From a virus, in the IMG/VR virus record IMGVR_UViG_3300030419_001937, positions 1-30,862 of that record: 30,862 nt of DNA; one strand, written 5' to 3'. The notes beneath the pieces were generated by a model. It was not told the origin of the DNA and made no database searches. It saw nothing but the letters and a program-made list of their open reading frames with translations. This document shows, piece after piece, positions 23,484 through 28,038 of this stretch. A program made the position numbers and the translations under genes. How positions within the stretch are numbered: the stretch's first letter is position 1; each line of letters begins with the position of its first letter.

Positions 23484-23704
23484 TTCTTTTCTCTCCTTTC
23501 ATATAGTTCTTTAAACATTTTATTCACTTCTTCAACGTGATTAAAACAAGCATGTCCTAAAACTCTTGTCTTAACCTCTTCTTTTATCATTCCGTCTTTT
23601 TGCTCAGTCTTTAGAATTTCTATATCTGTAAATTCAAATGTTGCAAATTCAAGACAAGAATAATGTTTGCATGTTTCTGGATATATTTTATCTATGGTAA
23701 TCAT
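23480..23704 (-). CDS. Hypothetical protein with several Cys/His residues
   Basis: This 74-residue protein has CKHYSCLEF near the N-terminus and GHACFNHVEEVNKMF later. The paired Cys/His residues suggest metal binding, comparable to small anti-host zinc proteins of other phages, but no family is recognised. It shares ATGA overlaps with both neighbours, so expression is coupled along the run. Confidence 0.65.
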   Translation of the reverse strand: MITIDKIYPETCKHYSCLEFATFEFTDIEILKTEQKDGMIKEEVKTRVLGHACFNHVEEVNKMFKELYERREKK

Positions 23705-23886
23705 TCTTTTGCTCTTTTCTTTTCATTCATAAATTCCATATCCATCATATGCGCTCTTTTCCACCATTGTACTTCTCTTTTTTCTGATTTTAGTTCACCT
23801 ATTTTATTAAATAGAACTGCCACTAATAATATATTTGCACCAGCAAGTATTATTACAGACAGAATCCAAATATCAAGTAAATTCAT
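23701..23886 (-). CDS. One-TM membrane protein (61 aa)
   Basis: This 61-residue protein has a hydrophobic helix at about residues 4-27 (LDIWILSVIILAGANILLVAVLF) and then a charged, probably coiled-coil, cytoplasmic tail (KIGELKSEKREVQWWKRAH). A single-spanning membrane protein is likely. The layout resembles a phage spanin or inhibitor-type small protein, but without a lipobox or a partner gene I do not call it. It is joined by ATGA overlaps to both neighbours. Confidence 0.65.
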   Translation of the reverse strand: MNLLDIWILSVIILAGANILLVAVLFNKIGELKSEKREVQWWKRAHMMDMEFMNEKKRAKE

Positions 23887-24113
23887 TTGTATACCTCTGT
23901 TTCAGCTGCTATTATTTGTTTTCCTAAATAGTATTGTCTGTCTTCTTCTTCTACTTTCGCATCTAATATGACTACTTTTGCATTTATTTCACAATCTAAC
24001 AATACTCCTCTTATGCCACTTGAAGTTTCAAACATCTTACCTATTGGCAAGTCTTTTAAAAACATCATTCCAGGCGCTGGCTTGGTTTTAATCTTTCTAA
24101 TTTTTCTTTTCAT
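23883..24113 (-). CDS. Hypothetical basic protein (76 aa)
   Basis: This 76-residue protein has a basic N-terminus (MKRKIRKIKTKPAP) and a probable small beta-barrel-like body (GKMFETSSGIRGVLLDCEINAKVVILDAKV). No family is recognised. The ATG at 24113 lies inside the 3' end of the 42-residue membrane gene (17-base overlap), and its stop overlaps the next gene by four bases. Confidence 0.65.
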   Translation of the reverse strand: MKRKIRKIKTKPAPGMMFLKDLPIGKMFETSSGIRGVLLDCEINAKVVILDAKVEEEDRQYYLGKQIIAAETEVYK

Positions 24114-24225
24114 GGTCTTCTCTTAATTCTCTTTTCCAAGTAAACCATTTATCCATTACTATATTTACTAAGATACCTATTAAGATACCAAAGGATATAC
24201 CTATTGCAAATGATAATTCACACAT
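24097..24225 (-). CDS. Small one-TM protein (42 aa)
   Basis: This 42-residue gene begins at 24225 with the strong ribosome site AAGAAGGAGAGAG just upstream. The sequence MCELSFAIGISFGILIGILV is a clear membrane helix with Gly-zipper-like spacing, followed by a charged tail (DKWFTWKRELREDHEKKN). It overlaps the next gene by 17 bases. A 17-codon open frame (24201-24254), also with AGGAGAGG upstream, overlaps its start and might be a leader. The function is unknown; a host membrane target is possible. Confidence 0.7.
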   Translation of the reverse strand: MCELSFAIGISFGILIGILVNIVMDKWFTWKRELREDHEKKN

Positions 24226-24279
24226 TTTCTCTCTCCTTCTTTAATTGTTTTCATTGTTATTTCCTCTCCTAAATTATAT

Positions 24280-24357
24280 TGAGATAGCCCACCTGTTGAC
24301 TGTAGAAATCGGAGAGATGATTTCGTGAACTTAACCGAGGTAAAGCGAGCTATCTCA
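24280..24357 (-). promoter_or_regulatory. Stem-closed structured leader after the Val/Glu-rich gene
   Basis: A perfect 9-bp inverted repeat (24280-24288 with 24349-24357, TGAGATAGC/GCTATCTCA) encloses a 60-base interior. On minus-strand RNA the interior has a GAAAUC...GAUUUC hairpin and a UCGG...CCGA pairing that would cross it. It lies seven bases after a stop codon, and AGGAGAGG and the next small frames follow. It shares UACCUCG, then AAGU and ACG, with the element at 25909-25951. No known RNA class is recognised. Confidence 0.45.
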
Positions 24358-24364
24358 TATTTAA

Positions 24365-24898
24365 TTAGTTATTTACTGTTGTGTCCGCCTTGACAGTTTC
24401 TAACTCAATAGAATCTTCCTGAGCTTCTTCCTGAGCTTGTTGTTGCTCTAAAGTTTCAGTATGATATCTATTTCCTCTCCATAGGAATATCTTTAATTCA
24501 CCATGCTCTGCACTATCTCCTAGCATCGCTCTTGCAAATGCAAAAGCATCTTGGAAATTATCATAGTCTGGATATGGTGCTATTAATATTCCATCATCTG
24601 TGAAGTTTAGTACTCTTTCAGTAATTGGAGGAGGAGTCATAGCAACCTCCATTACATCCATTGCTACATGTTGCACAGTTTCTTCTACAGATTCTACTGC
24701 ATCTTCTACTACTTCTTTTACTTCTTCAGCTTCTTCTACTACAACTGAGGATACTTCTTCGACTACTTCTTCAACTATTTCGTCTACTACTGATTCCTCG
24801 ACTACTGGAGTCTCACTTGGTCTTAATAATATCGCCCATAAAATCAAGGATACTACAAAAGCCCATCCGAGAACCTTTTTGTTTACTTTACTCATCAT
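24365..24898 (-). CDS. Membrane-anchored Val/Glu-rich low-complexity protein
   Basis: This 177-residue protein has a short basic N-terminus, a membrane anchor at about residues 9-25 (LGWAFVVSLILWAILL), and then a 50-residue Val/Glu low-complexity region (EEVVEEVSSVVVEEAEEVKEVV), likely an extended acidic coil. A more ordered region follows (FTDDGILIAPYPDYDNFQDAFAFARAMLG...HGELKIFLWRGNRYHTETL). The tail is Gln/Glu/Asp-rich. It was probably exported or membrane-tethered with the ordered domain beyond the coil. Its ATG overlaps the upstream stop by four bases. The ordered domain is not recognised. Confidence 0.7.
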   Translation of the reverse strand: MMSKVNKKVLGWAFVVSLILWAILLRPSETPVVEESVVDEIVEEVVEEVSSVVVEEAEEVKEVVEDAVESVEETVQHVAMDVMEVAMTPPPITERVLNFTDDGILIAPYPDYDNFQDAFAFARAMLGDSAEHGELKIFLWRGNRYHTETLEQQQAQEEAQEDSIELETVKADTTVNN

Positions 24899-25089
24899 CT
24901 TTTCCTTTTCTTTTTCTTTTTGATTATCTTTTTCACGTCTTTATACATATCTTCTATTGGTTCAATAACCTTTGAAGGACTTAACGATACTGGCCCTAGC
25001 ATTATTCTAGCATCTCTTCCAGCATCACTATTCGATAGAAATGCTATCGCACTAAATATCGTTGTATATTTTAATATTTTCTTTCCCAT
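24895..25089 (-). CDS. Small membrane-type protein with Lys-rich tail
   Basis: This 64-residue protein has an N-terminal hydrophobic stretch (ILKYTTIFSAIAFLSN, residues 5-20) that could be a membrane anchor or signal sequence. The middle is unremarkable (PVSLSPSKVIEPIEDMYKDV), and the C-terminus KKIIKKKKKRKR is extremely basic. It overlaps the upstream gene by 19 bases and the next by four. It could bridge membrane and nucleic acid, but that is speculation from composition. Confidence 0.65.
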   Translation of the reverse strand: MGKKILKYTTIFSAIAFLSNSDAGRDARIMLGPVSLSPSKVIEPIEDMYKDVKKIIKKKKKRKR

Positions 25090-25229
25090 GGCTTCCTCTC
25101 TTCCATTCCTCTTCTAGCTCTTTTTTGTTTCTTTCGTGCTATCTGACTGGCAGTCCTTCCTTCTCTATTGAGCCGTTGGTTTTCTAAAATTCTCTTTCTT
25201 TTTCTAGATTTGGCCTCTTTATTTGGCAT
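25071..25229 (-). CDS. Very basic small protein
   Basis: I place the start at ATG 25229 (52 residues, MPNKEAKSRKRKRILENQ...), because AAGGAGAGAATC sits directly before it. An in-frame start at 25274 would overlap the upstream gene and has no comparable ribosome site. The protein is about one third Arg and Lys (SRKRKRI, ARKKQKRARRG), suggesting nucleic-acid binding. It overlaps the next gene by 19 bases. No family is recognised. Confidence 0.6.
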   Translation of the reverse strand: MPNKEAKSRKRKRILENQRLNREGRTASQIARKKQKRARRGMEERKPWERKY

Positions 25230-25239
25230 GATTCTCTCC

Positions 25240-25686
25240 TTATTGAAAGAACAATAGTCTGGCTCCATCATCATTTATTATATGATTCTCATTTACTTCA
25301 AATATATAATAAGTTCTTGATATGCCATAATTCTTCATCTTTGTTCTGTTCGCTGTTAATGTTTCTGGTATTAATAGATATGACTCTTCATTAGCATTGT
25401 GTGCATTTCTAGGAAGAGCAAATCCAATCTTTTTATTGTCTTTAAATATATGATATCTAGGTATAGTTTGAATACCTTTGAAGAATTTCTTTACTTCTTC
25501 ATCACCATCTTCGAACTGTTTGACATTCTCATCATAGTGTGTATTTTCAAACATAGCCCACTTGGTTCTACCACCTGGAAATGATGTCACATAATATTCT
25601 AGACCTTCATCATTTTTAGTCTTGACTACATGAGCTGCTAATATACTTGAGCCTAAGTTAGCCTTACTTTCTACGAATTGATACAT
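25240..25686 (-). CDS. Hypothetical protein (148 aa)
   Basis: This 148-residue soluble protein looks alpha/beta (ILAAHVVKTKNDEGLEYYVTSFPGG...KFFKGIQTIPRYHIFKDNKKIGFALP...YGISRTYYIFEVNE). No motif or family is recognised. Its first base overlaps the stop of the upstream gene by one base, and a strong ribosome site for the next gene lies just after its stop. Confidence 0.65.
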   Translation of the reverse strand: MYQFVESKANLGSSILAAHVVKTKNDEGLEYYVTSFPGGRTKWAMFENTHYDENVKQFEDGDEEVKKFFKGIQTIPRYHIFKDNKKIGFALPRNAHNANEESYLLIPETLTANRTKMKNYGISRTYYIFEVNENHIINDDGARLLFFQ

Positions 25687-25895
25687 TATAACACCACCTC
25701 TTCTCCACTTATCTTTATTGGAAGTGGACTATCGTCTTTTACACCTAATATCTCTTCTAACAATTCTTTTCTAGCCATTGATTTTGCATATTGAATATTA
25801 TCGTTCTGTTTAGTGAAATCCCAATCTATATTTATTATATCATTAATAATCCTAAAATATAATTTCAGCATTTCATCTTTAGTCATTTGTTTCAT
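25686..25895 (-). CDS. Hypothetical helical protein (69 aa)
   Basis: This 69-residue protein (MKQMTKDEMLKLYFRIINDII...) has two probable helices and a short C-terminal beta-like segment (PLPIKISGEEVVL). It is the first gene after the hairpin leader at 25909-25951 and the long non-coding stretch beyond it, with AAAGGAGAGAAAA before the ATG. It is therefore likely the first gene of a transcription or processing unit. No family is recognised. Confidence 0.65.
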   Translation of the reverse strand: MKQMTKDEMLKLYFRIINDIINIDWDFTKQNDNIQYAKSMARKELLEEILGVKDDSPLPIKISGEEVVL

Positions 25896-25908
25896 TTTTC
25901 TCTCCTTT

Positions 25909-25951
25909 GTAGTGTGGGAGCGTTTGTACTTTACGAGGTAGCTCCCACTAC
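25909..25951 (-). promoter_or_regulatory. Hairpin leader upstream of the 69-aa gene
   Basis: GTAGTGTGGGAGC (25909-25921) and GCTCCCACTAC (25941-25951) form an 11-bp stem with a two-base bulge and a 19-base loop. On the minus-strand RNA the 3' arm is followed directly by AAAGGAGAG, the ribosome site of the next gene. The loop contains UACCUCG and AAGU, shared with the leader at 24280-24357. It may be a processing, stability or control element. Confidence 0.5.
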
Positions 25952-26012
25952 ATAACCTCTTGTATTTCGCTAGCTTTTACGTAACCGAAATAATAGACGA
26001 ACGACCTCCCGT

Positions 26013-26186
26013 TCACTTTCCCGTCACACCCAAATCTATTATAGAACTTATTATGTCTGATTGTATAGACTGTTCAATTAAACTGTGTAGTCTCAAACCA
26101 CAGTAGCATAACAGTTCTGTTCCATTTGCAAAGAACTCTTTGTAAGACCAATTATTATCATCAGAAAGATTCATACCTGACATCAT
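26013..26186 (-). CDS. Possible 57-aa gene (weak)
   Basis: This frame of 57 codons starts MMSGMNLSDDNNWSYKEFF and ends IDLGVTGK, with protein-like composition. Against it, no good ribosome site precedes any of the three candidate ATGs (only TCAGG before the third), and its start region coincides with the repeat copy at 26139-26193. It would fill part of an otherwise empty 389-base gap in the direction of the surrounding genes. I keep it only as a possibility. Confidence 0.3.
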   Translation of the reverse strand: MMSGMNLSDDNNWSYKEFFANGTELLCYCGLRLHSLIEQSIQSDIISSIIDLGVTGK

Positions 26187-26193
26187 TGGTTCG
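26139..26193. repeat. Imperfect repeat copy A
   Basis: TTTGTAAGACCAA at the left end and CATCATTGGTTCG at the right end match copy B (26825-26862) at 12 of 13 bases each, with ATTATTAT-like sequence between. ACCAAT and ATTGGT within a copy are complementary, so each copy can form a stem. The spacing differs between copies, with a longer interior here. Confidence 0.6.
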
Positions 26194-26340
26194 CTTATTA
26201 ATGCTATCTTACTTTACATAATCTTTGAGCAGTTTATACAGATAATATACTGATTGACACTTTATTAAGTAGTTTGCTATTTCTCACTACCGTGTTTCTA
26301 ATATTACCTAAGACACATTACTCAGGTCTTACGTCAGTTA

Positions 26341-26421
26341 TTATAATACTAGTAATTGACTAGCTATTGATACTAATATTGCTAAAGTAAATAGCATCCA
26401 GAATTTTTTAGTATTTTTCAT
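26341..26421 (-). CDS. 26-aa single-TM peptide
   Basis: The frame MKNTKKFWMLFTLAILVSIA to the stop after LLVL has 26 residues: a basic N-terminus and one hydrophobic helix covering most of the rest. GGAGG is placed six bases before the ATG, one of the best ribosome sites in the window, and the hairpin at 26451-26492 precedes it. This makes a translated membrane micropeptide likely. Its role is unknown; phage peptides of this kind often act on host membrane proteins. Confidence 0.65.
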   Translation of the reverse strand: MKNTKKFWMLFTLAILVSIASQLLVL

Positions 26422-26450
26422 AACATGCCTCCTTTATTTTAATCTTTTAA

Positions 26451-26492
26451 CGATAATTGCTAGGGCTACTAAACTTCACCCTAGCTATATCG
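26451..26492 (-). promoter_or_regulatory. Hairpin leader of the 26-aa gene
   Basis: GCTAGGG (26459-26465) and CCCTAGC (26479-26485) form a perfect 7-bp stem, extended across an internal loop by CGATA (26451-26455) and TATCG (26488-26492). The loop is 13 bases. It lies 11 bases after the stop of the 85-residue gene, and GGAGG of the 26-residue gene follows about 20 bases on. There is no U-run, so a terminator is less likely than an RNA stability, processing or control element. Confidence 0.5.
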
Positions 26493-26503
26493 TATGAGCT
26501 ACC

Positions 26504-26761
26504 CTAATTTGTCTCGATTAACCATAACTCTTTTACGCTGGCCTTAGGCATAGTCATAAGGTATGAAAACTTAGCGTCTTTATCCCTCATGGCTAAATCA
26601 TCTGCTAACTGCCATTTGTATTTGTATGGACAGAAATGATATAAATTATCAATCTTCTCGTTAATGTATTTGGTAGCATTATCGTGGTTGTAAGAAGTCC
26701 AAAGTGCTATCGTACCTATAATTGGTGTGACAACAATGGCTATCATAAAGAACTCTATCAT
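26504..26761 (-). CDS. Small membrane protein (85 aa)
   Basis: This 85-residue protein has an N-terminal membrane helix at about residues 3-23 (EFFMIAIVVTPIIGTIALW) followed by a soluble part (YINEKIDNLYHFCPYKYKWQLADDLAMRDKDAKFSYL). No lipobox or family is recognised. AAAGGAGAGTAAGTT precedes its ATG, and a candidate promoter lies upstream at 26809-26837. It is among the first minus-strand genes after the divergent control region and so is probably expressed early. Confidence 0.65.
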   Translation of the reverse strand: MIEFFMIAIVVTPIIGTIALWTSYNHDNATKYINEKIDNLYHFCPYKYKWQLADDLAMRDKDAKFSYLMTMPKASVKELWLIETN

Positions 26762-26808
26762 AACTTACTCTCCTTTCGTTTAAGTTTATGACCAAGTTAA
26801 CACAAAAT

Positions 26809-26837
26809 AGTGTATTTAGAAAGGTTTGTGAGACCAA
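26809..26837 (-). promoter_or_regulatory. Candidate sigma70-type promoter, minus strand
   Basis: On the minus strand, TTGGTC (26837-26832), 17 bases, then TACACT (26814-26809) gives a fair -35/-10 pair in front of the 85-residue membrane gene. The -35 falls in repeat copy B. It was found by eye, and neither box is a full consensus. Confidence 0.35.
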
Positions 26838-26862
26838 AGATTATTATTACATTATTGGTTCG
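26825..26862. repeat. Imperfect repeat copy B
   Basis: TTTGTGAGACCAA (26825-26837) and CATTATTGGTTCG (about 26850-26862) match the two ends of copy A at 12 of 13 bases each. Its ACCAA/TTGGT arms are complementary. It lies in the 206-base gap between the 85-residue membrane gene and the terminator at 26943-26962. The rest of that gap holds a short TA tract (26923-26934) and no gene. Confidence 0.6.
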
Positions 26863-26942
26863 TGTATTGCACGCAGAATCGTGGTGTTTATCTCACATTT
26901 CAACACAGAAAGGAATGGTTTGTATATATATATAAAGGTGAA

Positions 26943-26962
26943 AGGGCCTAATTAAAGGCCCT
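26943..26962 (-). terminator. Rho-independent-type terminator after the first minus-strand gene
   Basis: AGGGCCT (26943-26949) and AGGCCCT (26956-26962) form a perfect 7-bp GC-rich stem with a 6-base loop, five bases after the stop of the gene at 26968-27225. In minus direction it is followed by UUUCACCUUUAUAU, a moderately U-rich tail. It probably ends or attenuates the transcript of the first early gene. Confidence 0.65.
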
Positions 26963-26967
26963 ATTCA

Positions 26968-27225
26968 TTACTTAGGAGTACCGATAGTGACTGGTTCATC
27001 ATCGGGGTCATTGAAGATAGATTCACCAAACAAGCTTTGTGCCATCTCATTCAAGTACCTACAGTTTTGGTTAACTGCACGTGCTACATCATTCTTACTA
27101 GGAATACGTTCACCTGCTAATTTAGAATATCCTCTTCGAGCTGGAGCTTTAAGGTAGTCAGCTATACCTTTGCCAATGCAATCATGCATGGCTTTACGTA
27201 GTGATTCGAGTGTAACTTCAGGCAT
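26968..27225 (-). CDS. First gene of the minus module, putative regulator (unknown family)
   Basis: This 85-residue protein (MPEVTLESLRKAMHDCIGKG...) has a basic middle (KAPARRGYSKLAGERIPSKNDVARAVNQNCRYL) that could be a DNA-binding helical segment, and an acidic C-terminus. It is the minus-strand gene closest to the divergent control region, with AAAGGAGGGCATAAA before the ATG and its own terminator (26943-26962), so it is probably a separately controlled early gene. No family is recognised; a regulator role comes from position only. Confidence 0.6.
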   Translation of the reverse strand: MPEVTLESLRKAMHDCIGKGIADYLKAPARRGYSKLAGERIPSKNDVARAVNQNCRYLNEMAQSLFGESIFNDPDDEPVTIGTPK

Positions 27226-27304
27226 TTTATGCCCTCCTTTCAGTATTTTAATTACTCATAAAAATTCAAAAAAATAAATATAACTAAAATTGCTATAAGC
27301 AAAT

Positions 27305-27319
27305 CCCACTTTTAGTGGG
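27305..27319. promoter_or_regulatory. 6-bp stem, 3-nt loop hairpin over a putative minus-strand start site
   Basis: CCCACT, loop TTT, AGTGGG is a perfect 6-bp stem with a 3-nt loop. It lies directly beside the candidate minus -10 box, covering the expected start site. It could be an operator, a 5'-end stabilising hairpin, or a hairpin promoter for a virion polymerase. Confidence 0.5.
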
Positions 27320-27347
27320 TATATACGTGTAAAAGAGTGTATATCAA
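27320..27347 (-). promoter_or_regulatory. Candidate minus-strand promoter for the early module
   Basis: TTGATA (27347-27342), a 16-base spacer, and TATATA (27325-27320) read leftwards toward the gene at 26968-27225. The boxes are decent but not consensus. Repeated TACAC and GTATATAC sequences overlap it and may bind a regulator. Confidence 0.4.
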
Positions 27348-27396
27348 AATCCTTCAATTTTTTTCGGAAATAACTTGGTCATTTGTAAAATAATCC

Positions 27397-27426
27397 TTGA
27401 CTTTCGACTTTTAAGTTTGATATAAT
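27397..27426 (+). promoter_or_regulatory. Strong sigma70-type promoter reading into the terminase-side genes
   Basis: TTGACT (27397-27402), an 18-base spacer, and TATAAT (27421-27426) give a near-consensus promoter with an expected start near 27433. It is the clearest host-type promoter in the window and lies about 75 bases before the first plus-strand ribosome site. Confidence 0.75.
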
Positions 27427-27468
27427 TAGGGCGGCTAATTAATATTTTTATTTGTATTTCAGAGTAAC

Positions 27469-27483
27469 ACTTGTATAACAAGT
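27469..27483 (+). promoter_or_regulatory. 6-bp stem, 3-nt loop hairpin in the plus-strand leader
   Basis: ACTTGT, loop ATA, ACAAGT is a perfect inverted repeat about 36 bases after the expected start site and 7 bases before AAAAAGGAG. It may stabilise the leader, bind a regulator, or be a hairpin promoter element. Confidence 0.45.
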
Positions 27484-27506
27484 ACGGCTTAAAAAGGAGT
27501 TGTATC

Positions 27507-27554
27507 ATGAGAATTATTACACCTATATTTCCACATATGAAATGGAGTATATAA
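27507..27554 (+). CDS. 15-aa leader peptide
   Basis: ATG at 27507 is preceded at good spacing by AAGGAG and opens MRIITPIFPHMKWSI, which ends with TAA directly before the ATG of the next gene (27555). GGAG inside it serves as the ribosome site of that gene. The tight fit suggests real translation of a short peptide, acting as a leader that couples translation to the next gene. A function for the peptide itself is not evident. Confidence 0.5.
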   Translation: MRIITPIFPHMKWSI

Positions 27555-27824
27555 ATGCCTAAAGGATTAATGGATTTTACCGAAAGGGAGAGTCTTGCAC
27601 CATATATTAAAGCAGTAAGTGTCGAGGTTGCGACTGCAACTTTAGACCCATGTAGAGCAGTATATTGTGGAGTAGCAGGAAACTATAACCTTTATGTTGG
27701 AGGTTCTTGGATACATTTCAAGGCAATCCCAGCAGGAACGGTATTACAAGTATGTGCAGAAGGAGCAAGAGACAACGGGGATGATTCAGCCCCAGCGGCT
27801 GGCGAGATAGTATTCTTGTATTAG
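27555..27824 (+). CDS. Spike-base/decoration-like small structural protein
   Basis: This 89-residue beta-rich protein has the pattern I recall for small phage spike-base or decoration proteins: SVEVATATLDPCRAVYCGVAGNYNLYVGG, then WIHFKAIPAGTVLQVCAEGAR, ending with an A-x-EIVFLY. This corresponds to ...TPSD...RgiyvGgaGdv...vtFknvpaGtilpv...iVaLY of the family found near gene transfer agent spike proteins. It lies under the strong plus promoter next to the terminase genes. The assignment rests on pattern memory; it may be an attachment or cement protein of the capsid or tail. Confidence 0.5.
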   Translation: MPKGLMDFTERESLAPYIKAVSVEVATATLDPCRAVYCGVAGNYNLYVGGSWIHFKAIPAGTVLQVCAEGARDNGDDSAPAAGEIVFLY

Positions 27825-27825
27825 T

Positions 27826-28038
27826 ATGGCCTTCGGCATGAATGAACTCGCTAGTCTTTCTAAAGAAGACCAAGAGGAAGTTTTAAAAAAGCTCTCCTCG
27901 CAAGAAAAATGTCCAATCGAGATAGATAACCAGGTATATTATATACCAGTAGCAGTCAATAGACTGATAGATATGCTATATAGACAGTCGTGTGAGTTTC
28001 CAAAAGGAGAAAATGGACTACCGCCAGATAAAGAATAA
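27826..28038 (+). CDS. Hypothetical protein upstream of the small terminase
   Basis: This 70-residue protein (MAFGMNELASLSKEDQEEVLKKLSS...) is a helical N-terminus followed by IEIDNQVYYIPVAVNRLIDMLYRQ. Its start lies one base after the preceding stop and its 3' end overlaps the small terminase gene by about 26 bases. No family is recognised. It could be a terminase accessory, by position only. Confidence 0.65.
   Translation: MAFGMNELASLSKEDQEEVLKKLSSQEKCPIEIDNQVYYIPVAVNRLIDMLYRQSCEFPKGENGLPPDKE

Larger units (their letters stand above)
25952..26340. other. 389-base gap with little coding evidence
   Basis: This is the longest stretch in the window without a convincing gene. It holds one weak 57-codon minus-strand frame (26013-26186), one copy of an imperfect repeat (26139-26193), and a 6-bp stem TAAGAC/GTCTTA on the minus strand just after the 26-residue gene. 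It could encode a small RNA or contain the control sites of the early module. I see no tRNA. Confidence 0.5.
27226..27506. other. Divergent control region
   Basis: This 281-base AT-rich region separates the minus and plus modules. It contains a candidate minus promoter (27320-27347), a 6-bp hairpin at 27305-27319, a strong plus promoter (27397-27426) and a second 6-bp/3-nt hairpin (27469-27483), and ends with AAAAAGGAG before the leader peptide. GTATATAC-like sequences at 27319-27348 may be operator sites. No longer open frame is convincing here. Confidence 0.7.

Noticed and set aside
24201-24254. 17-codon minus-strand frame before the 42-aa membrane gene
   Set aside because: It has AGGAGAGG upstream but overlaps the next start and its ribosome site and shows no feature of its own. 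It may be a leader peptide; too weak to list as a gene.
24600-24975. Two plus-strand open frames, Ser/Thr-rich and Leu-rich
   Set aside because: They are antisense to the repetitive Val/Glu stalk of the 24365-24898 gene, lack ribosome sites and have low-complexity composition typical of shadow frames.
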